In this document: one piece after another, positions 29,201-38,200 of the stretch
Numbering within the stretch: the stretch's first letter is position 1
How the letters are laid out: the number at the start of each line of letters is the position of its first letter
DNA from: Loripinus fragilis
Lineage: Eukaryota; Mollusca; Bivalvia; Lucinida; Lucinidae
Direction of reading: 5' to 3'
Assembly (NCBI GenBank): GCA_964019695.1
Contig: OZ026518.1
Span: 111,520,145 to 111,584,144 of the forward strand
Length of the DNA stretch: 64,000 bases
Notes under the pieces: generated by a model
The model's database searches: none
Told to the model about the DNA's origin: nothing
What the model saw: only the letters and a program-made list of their open reading frames with translations
Made by a program: the position numbers and the translations under genes

Positions 29201-32200
29201 ATGAACTGTGTAGCATGAACTGTGAAGTGTGAAATCTGAACTGTGAAGTATGAAGGCTAAACTGTGAAGCATGAAGTCTGAACTGTGAAGTATGATGTCT
29301 GAACTGTGAAGTATGTACCATAAAGTATGAACTGTGAACTTTGAAATATCACTTTCCGTTGTCTTCCATACATTATTTAATGTTTTTTTTTAAAAAAAAC
29401 CACTATGACGTGTAAAGTATGCAGTGTGAAGTTTGAACTGTGAAGAATGAAGTGTGAAATGTCACTTTTCGTTGTCACCCACACATAAAATAACTTTTTA
29501 GAAAATTATGTGAAGTGTGAAGCTTGATCTGTTAAGTCTACACTGGTCTTTCATACTTATCCCATATGCATAAATTCACTTCTGTAAATTCGGAATATTT
29601 TTCGAGGATTTTATTTTTGGCGAATAGCATTAAAAGACATATTTGCCACGTTCAAAATTGGCATGATTTTCCTATCTATCTATCTTCTGATACTCAGGCG
29701 ATCATGTATGATCATTATCTGAGGTGAGTGTTTTTTATAATTTTGAAAAAAACAAACAAAAAAACCCCCCAAAAAGCAAAACTACTTCTGGCTGAGTCAT
29801 TTAAATGAGTGCCCTGAACTCCTCTGTGGTCTCAGCTGCGACCACAGATGGAGCCAGACTATTCCAATGGGGAATAGTCCTTGGGAAAAAGAATACTATA
29901 TGTCTGGGGCCTGCAATACTGTGAGTTGTGTGATGACCTGGTAGATCTTGTACTCTGAGACGGTCAGAAAGTCAGCCTCAAAATCCTGAATTAGGGAGAT
30001 AATCATAGCTTCTCTGATTAGTTTCAAATAATCTAAACACAATTAATCATTTATACTTGAAATTATTCATTTTTGTATCCAGCAAGTTTTAAAATTTGAA
30101 TTTCTAAAGTTCAGGAATTTGAAAAATTCGAACATTCAACATGTATGCATAAAGAGCCAACCAATCATAATTTCCCTCGTCAGCCATGTCATGACACAAC
30201 AAATACAAATCTTACATAAGTTTCCCATAGCCAAATAATGGATGTCTTACAACTTGTATAAGGGCATGTTCAAAAATAATGAAGCCAAAGCGTGACATTG
30301 AGGGTGAAAAATGAAACTTGTCATAGGTGAAATTGTCACTCCAAATGACTTTGGGGTACTTAAAGTTTTCAAATTTGTTTAAGGTCACTACCCATAGCAA
30401 TAACCGTAACTCTAAATCATCAAGGGAGGTAATACTTGGTAGCGTTCGATTATGACAAAGTGTGATTTTACGCAACTATGATATGCTTTCTACCGACAGT
30501 AATGCCCGTTACACTGCACGTTGGTAATCTGAAAGTGATTGATATCACATTAAAATGCAAACACAATTTTAAGTATAATGAACAGCAAAAGTTGGCATTC
30601 TTTACGGATACTAAACGATGGACGCTCAGCTCTGTGAGAAGAAAAAAATCAGTCAGTGTAATGGAACACGCATTATACCAGGGAAATGTCAGTCGACTGT
30701 TCGCGGTTTTTTGACAGTCCACAACAACAATAATGATATAACTACTTGTATATAGATATATACATGACTTTCTGGTTTTATTTTACCTGCATTAAAATTT
30801 CACCAAGACAGACTATCTCGTCACGTTCTCTAGCGTCTACTTTGAACCTGACGTGCGCTAATGACGTCACTTGCTCTTATGACGTCATTATGCGTAAACG
30901 ACAAGTATTGTACTTGACGTTGACGTTGAGAGTCCCTCGCTTTAGTGTGCGTCCTAAACAATTTGCCTTATGTCAAATTAATGCGTTCCAATATTTAGCT
31001 ACAAGGGCTATCTTGGGCTAAGGTTGACTCAAGTATAGTCGTGAGTCCAAATTATAGTTAGGCCTACTCTAAATTTACTAAAGGTACGCGAGGAATTCTG
31101 CCATCAGGGTCTGCAGTCTGCAAACAACAAAGGCACAGACCAGCTTGCGCATCTGCGCAGTCTGATCAGCGCCTTTGCTATTTACAAATTGAATAGTATC
31201 GCATTTAAACTTGCTCCAAGCGAGACTTCAATATTCTATCTAGTCTCTGTGGCTGAGAAGGCTGGTTTTGGTATGATCTTATCGGAAACCCTAAAGACAG
31301 GTTTTGTCGCATCGATGCTCATATATGCATTTATATTCATGTAAATGCGGGCCCAATCCACAAACCTGTTTCGTGTGATATGCACATAGAAAATGTCTAG
31401 CCCCTCTAGACTACTCGTGGCCAATTCCGCCCATGACCAACGCCTACGGGATCCGTACCAAAAATAATACACGCTCCCCCTCCGCGCCAATGAATACCCC
31501 CTTTAGTAGCGGGAGGAGCGTGGGGATAAAAAGAACCTTTTTCATAAAAATGCGGGTCCAACAAAAGCATAGGTAAGTTATAGGTACTCAGTGAGACGGT
31601 TCTTTTGAGCACCCACAGCAAATATAAAAAAAATGAGCAATAAAATATTTACAATATTACGCTAAAATATTTGCTAATCTCCAAGTTTACTTTACATTTG
31701 ACATGTTTCAACCGAAAGATGTCCGTCAAGGGATAAATAGATCATATAGAAATAAACCTCCTCTGGTCAAGCAGTGAAGTGTTAAGGTCTGGCCTTTCGT
31801 CGCGATCGAACATTTGTATGGCGCCCGAGACCGCAACAATGATTTAAAAGCATTTCAAATTTTTGGATGAGTACATGTAGTATATGTATCGATCAATTGA
31901 AGCCATGTATATTAAAACAGCACATTTTTCACCTCATTTAGACATGCAGAGTTACCCTGTGACCTTGAAAAACGGTAAATCTCCCCAAAACATTACATCT
32001 CTATCCTAATGATGTATCTATGCAAATTTGGTCAAAATATATATCGACTAGGTGTTCAGACAAAATGAAGATAGGATTCTTTTTACCGTGGGTGGGGTAT
32101 TTAGGTATCGTTTTTGGTATTGAAAAGTCTTCTCATATATGCATATAAATGTTCCAAGTATTTGAAATACATATAGTTTCATTTGGCAGTTCACAGTGAG

Positions 32201-35200
32201 GTATTTCAATCAATAGTGTTTGGTTTGTAAGGTATTAACATGCTTAGAAATAAGAAAAGCCTGCTTAGTTCATTATTTTGTAGTTTAGGGGGTAGGGATA
32301 CTTATTTTGTAATATCTCACTAATTAGACGGTGAATTTTCTTTAAATTCTGTCATAATGCATCTTATATAATGATCACTTTCCTAAAAAAAATTGAGAAA
32401 AATTTATTTTTTTAAAGTATGTTTAAATATTGAATTATCAGTCAGTAATTGCTGAAAACGAATGCACAAATGTCGGTGAATGCTGGTTTGAAAGCGTGAT
32501 ATGAAGAAAAATACTTGTATAGCTGCAAAAGAATGGTTTGAGAAAAGTTCTTAATTATTAATGGCTTCGCATGCTTGTTTGAAATTACGATTTTCAGATA
32601 CAAAATTGAGTTACAGAATATTTTACTTGTCTTAATGAGTTTCCAAAAAGCTGCGTTAAAAAGCCAACATAGGCCATATAATGAAGAGCTGTAACTTTTG
32701 AACTGGACGGTAAATTTTCTTTAAAATGCGTTATTTTTCTTATAATATGATGTACTACAGAATATCAAAAAATGAAAAAAAATTATTTTTTGGAAAAAAA
32801 AATCGCCCAGGTGTGGGCAGTGACCTTAAGTGTAGAAAATAGCAGCAAAAATATAAATTTTCTGTACATTTTCTTTAGTAGGATTTTTTTTGCAAAAATT
32901 GTTAATTATGGCTATATGCTGTGTAGGTTGTTTTTGTAGGAAATCTTGATGAAATGTCTTGAAATTCCCATTATTTGATGACAAGCACTTAACAGCATGT
33001 GAATGAGTGATTTTTACCAAATTGAATTGCCTAATTGAACAAAAAATTCTCATTTTACTGTCATTTACCTCATTATTTTAGTAGAAGAGCTCTCAAAATG
33101 TTCATATTTTTAAAACAGGTGACTGAATCTCAATAAAATTTGCGTCGAAATGATAACACATGGTAAAAAAACTAAGCTACAAATCAATATGTGATATGTA
33201 AGCATGGATGTAATGGTTATCTATGTACAAAAATGGGCAAAAAATGAAGAAGGTGTGTTACCCTCCTTAGTTTGATTTGTTTATGTGTCAGATTTTGGAA
33301 CTAACAGGGCTAAGCCACATATAGAGTATTGCATACAAAGAAGTGACTTCACTTGCATAGTATTAATATAATTTTATTGCAGATTATTGGCCTTTTTGTA
33401 AGAAATGTCTGATCTAATACTAAGGAGTGTAACATTTTGTACAAATGCTTAGGTCTTCAAAAACCTATGAATTCTAGCTTTAACATTGACACAATTTCCT
33501 TTCTACTATTATATAAGAATCTCATAATCAGTGTTACAGCGCAAACAAAAATTGTCTCCCCAAGATCTTGAATTAGTGTGTTAAGATATGTTGAATGTTC
33601 TTTCTCTAAATGCTTAAACTGATTGCAAATAATATTTTCTTCTCTAATAATTTTAGCAATTGAACACTTCTGTATGTAACACACAATAAATACCATTTTA
33701 CTAGCCGCCAAAGGGAATAAAAAAAGTTTGGTTGCATACCAGTTTCTGATATTGATACTCCATTATGAACCAATAGAAAAGGTCCCTTTATATTTAGTTT
33801 CTCAATGATTTACCCCAAATGCTAATCAAGATTCAAAGAAATGCATCAAAAGAACTGTTCTAAATCTTGGAAATGAATGATCAGAGTCAATTAAAAGTGA
33901 AATATTGCTGGTTTGGAAAAGAAGAAGCTCTTAAATGGCATTACATCAAAAATCACTATGGAGTGTAACGCTTTATGTCGTGATGTCAAAGCAAAATATA
34001 AGCTTGGTTAGAAAATAGGATTATATTGGTCAATTTTATCTTTTTATATTTATCAGAACACATGATTTTCAAGAATAAATGTTGTCCTGAATGCCTAGAT
34101 AGGTAAAATTTCAAGAAAATGGATTGTCAAAATCACCAATTTTTAGGCGATTTCAATGCAGTACAGCTTTTTTTTACACTTTGAACATAAAAATGTGCTA
34201 CTAGAATTGTCTGAGGGACATTGCTCTATAGAAATAATGGTAAATAAATTGAAATTATACTGCTACTGGTATAGAAATAACCCACAGAAGTGTTTTGCCA
34301 TGGAAGCTCTATTATTGCACCCAGAACAGCCAAGCTCCATTATTGGACTCAGAAAGGCCGAACTCCATTATTTGACTCAGAAAGGCCAAGCTCTATTATT
34401 GGACTCAGTAAGACCAAGCTCTATTATTGGACTCAGAAAGGCCAAGCTCTATTATTGCACTCAGTAAGGCCAAACTCTATTATTGGACTCAGAAAGGCCA
34501 AGCTCTATAATTGCACTCAGTAAGGCCAAGCTCTATTATTGCTCTCAGACAGGCCAAGCTATATTATTGCACTCAGTAAGGCCAAATGTTGTCCTGAATG
34601 CCTAAATAGGTAAAATTTCAAGAAAATGGATTGTCAAAATCACCAATTTTTAGGCGATTTCAATGCAGTACAGCTTTTTTCTTACACTTTGAACATAAAA
34701 AGGTGCTACTAGAATTGTCTGAGGGACATTGCTCTATAGAAATAATGGTAAATAAATTGAAATTATACTGCTACTGGTATAGAAATAACCCACAGAAGTG
34801 TTTTGCCACGGAAGCTCTATTATTGCACCCAGAAAGGCCAAGCTCCATTATTGGACTCAGAAAGGCCAAACTCTATTATTGGCCTCAGAAAGGCCAAGCT
34901 CTATTATTGGACTCAGTAAGACCAAGCTCTATTATTGGACTCAGAAAGGCCAAGCTCTATTATTGCACTCAGTAAGGCCAAACTCTATTATTTGACTCAG
35001 AAAGGCCAAGCTCTATAATTGCACTCAGTAAGGCCAAGCTCTATTAGTGCTCTCAGACAGGCCAAGCTATATTATTGCACTCAGTAAGGCCAAATGTTGT
35101 CCTGAATGCCTAAATAGGTAAAATTTCAAGAAAATGGATTGTCAAAATCACCAATTTTTAGGCGATTTCAATGCAGTACAGCTTTTTTCTTACACTTTGA

Positions 35201-38200
35201 ACATAAAAATGTGCTACTAGAATTGTCTGAGGGACATTACTCTATAGAAATAATGGTAAATAAATTGAAATTATACTGCTACTGGTATAGAAATAACCCA
35301 CAGAAGTGTTTTGCCACGGAAGCTCTATTATTGCACCCAGAAAGGCCAAGCTCCATTATTGGACTCAGAAAGGCCAAACTCTATTATTGGACTCAGAAAG
35401 GCCAAGCTCTATTATTGGACTCAGTAAGACCAAGCTCTTGTATTGGACTCAGAAAGGCCAAGCTCTATTATTGCACTCAGTAAGGCCAAACTCTATTATT
35501 GGACTCAGAAAGGCCAAGCTCTATTATTGCACTCAGTAAGGCCAAGCTCTATTATTGCACTCAGTAAGACCAAGCTCTATTATTGCACCAAGAAAGGTCA
35601 AGCTCCATTATTGCACCCAGAAAGGCCAAGCTCTATTATTGAACTTAGAAAGGCCAAGCTCCATTATTGCACTCAGAAAGGCCAAACTCTATTATTGCAC
35701 TCAGTAAGGCCAAGCTCTATTATTGCACCCAGAAAGGCCAAGCTCCATTATTGCACCCAGAAAGGCCAAGCTCTATTATTGGACTCAGAAAGACCAAGCT
35801 CCATGATTGCACTCAGTAAGGCAATGCTCCATTATTGCACTCAGAAAGGCCAAGCTCTATAATTGCATTCAGTAAGGCCAAGCTCTATTATTGCACTCAG
35901 TAAGGCAAAGCTCTATTATTGGACTCAGAAAGGCCAAGTTCTATTATTGGACTCAGAAAGGCCAAGCTATATTATTTGACTCAGAAAGGCCAAGCTCTAT
36001 TATTTGACTCAGAAAGGCCAAGCTGTATTATTGGACTCAGAAAGGCCAAGCTCTATTATAGCACTCAGAAAGGCAGCATCTATTATAGCACTCAGAAAGA
36101 CCAAGCTCTATTATTGCACTCAGAAAGGCCAAGCTCCATTATTGCACCCAGATAGGCCAAGCTCTATTATAGCACTCAGAAAGGCCAAGCTCTATTATTG
36201 CACTCAGAAAGACCAAGCTCTATTATAGCACCCAGTAAGGCCAAGCTTTATTATTGCACTCAGTAAGGCCAAGCTCCATTATTGCACCCAGTAAGGCCAA
36301 GCTCTATAATTGCATTCAGTAAGGCCAAGCTCTATTTTTGCACTCAGTAAGGCCAAGCTCTATTATTGGACTCAGAAAGGCCAAGCTCTATTATTGGAGT
36401 CAGAAAGGCCAAGCTATATTATTTGACTCAGAAAGGCCAAGCTGTATTATTTGACTCAGAAAGGCCAAGCTGTATTATTGGACTCAGAAAGGCCAAACTC
36501 TATTATAGCACTCAGAAAGACCAAGCTCTATTATTGCACTCAGAAAGGCTGAGCTCCATTATTGCACCCAGATAGGCCAAGCTCTATTATAGCACTCAGA
36601 AAGGCCAAGCTCTATTATTGCACTCAGAAAGACCAAGCTCTATTATTGCACCCAGTAAGGCCAAGCTCTATTATTGCACCCAGTAAGGCCAAGCTCTATT
36701 ATTGCACCCAGTAAGGCCAAGCTCCATTATCGCACCCAGTAGGGACAAGCTATATTATTGCACTCAGAAAGGCCAAGCTCTATTATTACACTCAGAAAGA
36801 CCAAGCTCTATTGTTGCACTCAGAAAGACAAAGCTCTTTTATTGCACCCAGTAAGGCCAAGCTCTATTATTGCACCCAGTAAGGACAAGCTCTATTATTG
36901 CACTCAGAAAGACCAAGCTCTATTATTGCACTCAGAAAGACCAAGCTGTTTTATTGCACTCAGTAAGGCCAAGCTCTATTATTGCACCCAGTAAGGCCTA
37001 GCTCTATTATTGCACCCAGATAGGCCAAGCTCCATTATTGCACCCAGTAAGGCCAAATTCTATTAAAGCACTCAAAAAGACAAGCTCTATTATTGCACTC
37101 AGAAAAATCAAGCTCTATTATATCACTCAGAAAGGCCACGCTCTATTACAGCACTCAGAAAGGCCGAGCTCATTTGCACTCAGAAAGCGAGCTTTATTAT
37201 TGCACCACGAAAGGCCAAGCTCCATTATTGCTCTCAGAAAGGCCAAGCTCTATTATTGCACTCAGAAAGGCCAAGCCCTATTAATGCACCCAGAAAGGCC
37301 AAGCTCCATTATTGCACTCAGAAAGGCCAAGCTCTATTAAAGCACTCAGAAAGGCCAAGCTCCATTATTGCTCTCAGACAGGCCAAGCTTTATCATAGCA
37401 CTCAGAAAGACAAGCTCTATTATTGCACTCAGAAAGACCAAGCTCTATTATTGTTCTCAAAAAAGGTCAAGCTCTATTATAGGACTCAGAAAGGCCAAGC
37501 TCTATTATAGCACTCAGAAAGACCAAGCTCTATTAGTGCACTTAGAAAGGCTGAGCTCCATTATTGCACTTTGAAAGCCAAGCTTTATTATAGCACTCAG
37601 ACAGACCAAGCTCTATAATTGCACATCAGAAAAGCCAAGCTCCATTATTGCACTCAGAAAGCCAAGCTCTATTATTGCACTCAGAAAGGTCAAGCTCTAT
37701 TATAGCACTCAGAAAGGCAAGCTCTATTATAGCACTCAGAAAGACCAAACTCTATTATTGGACTCAGAAAGGCCAAGCTCTATTATAGCACTCAGAAAGA
37801 CCAAGCTCTATTATTGCACTCAGACAGACCAAGCTCTATTATTGCACCCAGTAAGGCCAAGCTCTATTATTGGACTCAGAAAGGCCAAGCTCTATTATTG
37901 CACTCTGTAAGGCCAAGCTCTATTATTGCACTCAGAAAGGCCAAGCTCTTTAATTGCACCCAGATAGGCCAAGCTCTATTATTGCATTCAGAAAGGCCAA
38001 GCTCTATTATTGCACCGAGAAAGACCAAGCTCTATTATTGCACTCAGTAAGGCCAAACTCTATTATTGGACTCAGAAAGGCCAAGCTCTATTATTGGACT
38101 CAGTAAGGCCAAGCTCCATTATTGCTCTCAGACAGGCCAAGCTCTATTATTGCACTCAGTAAGGCCAAGCTCTATTATTGCTCTCAGACAGGCCAAGCTC

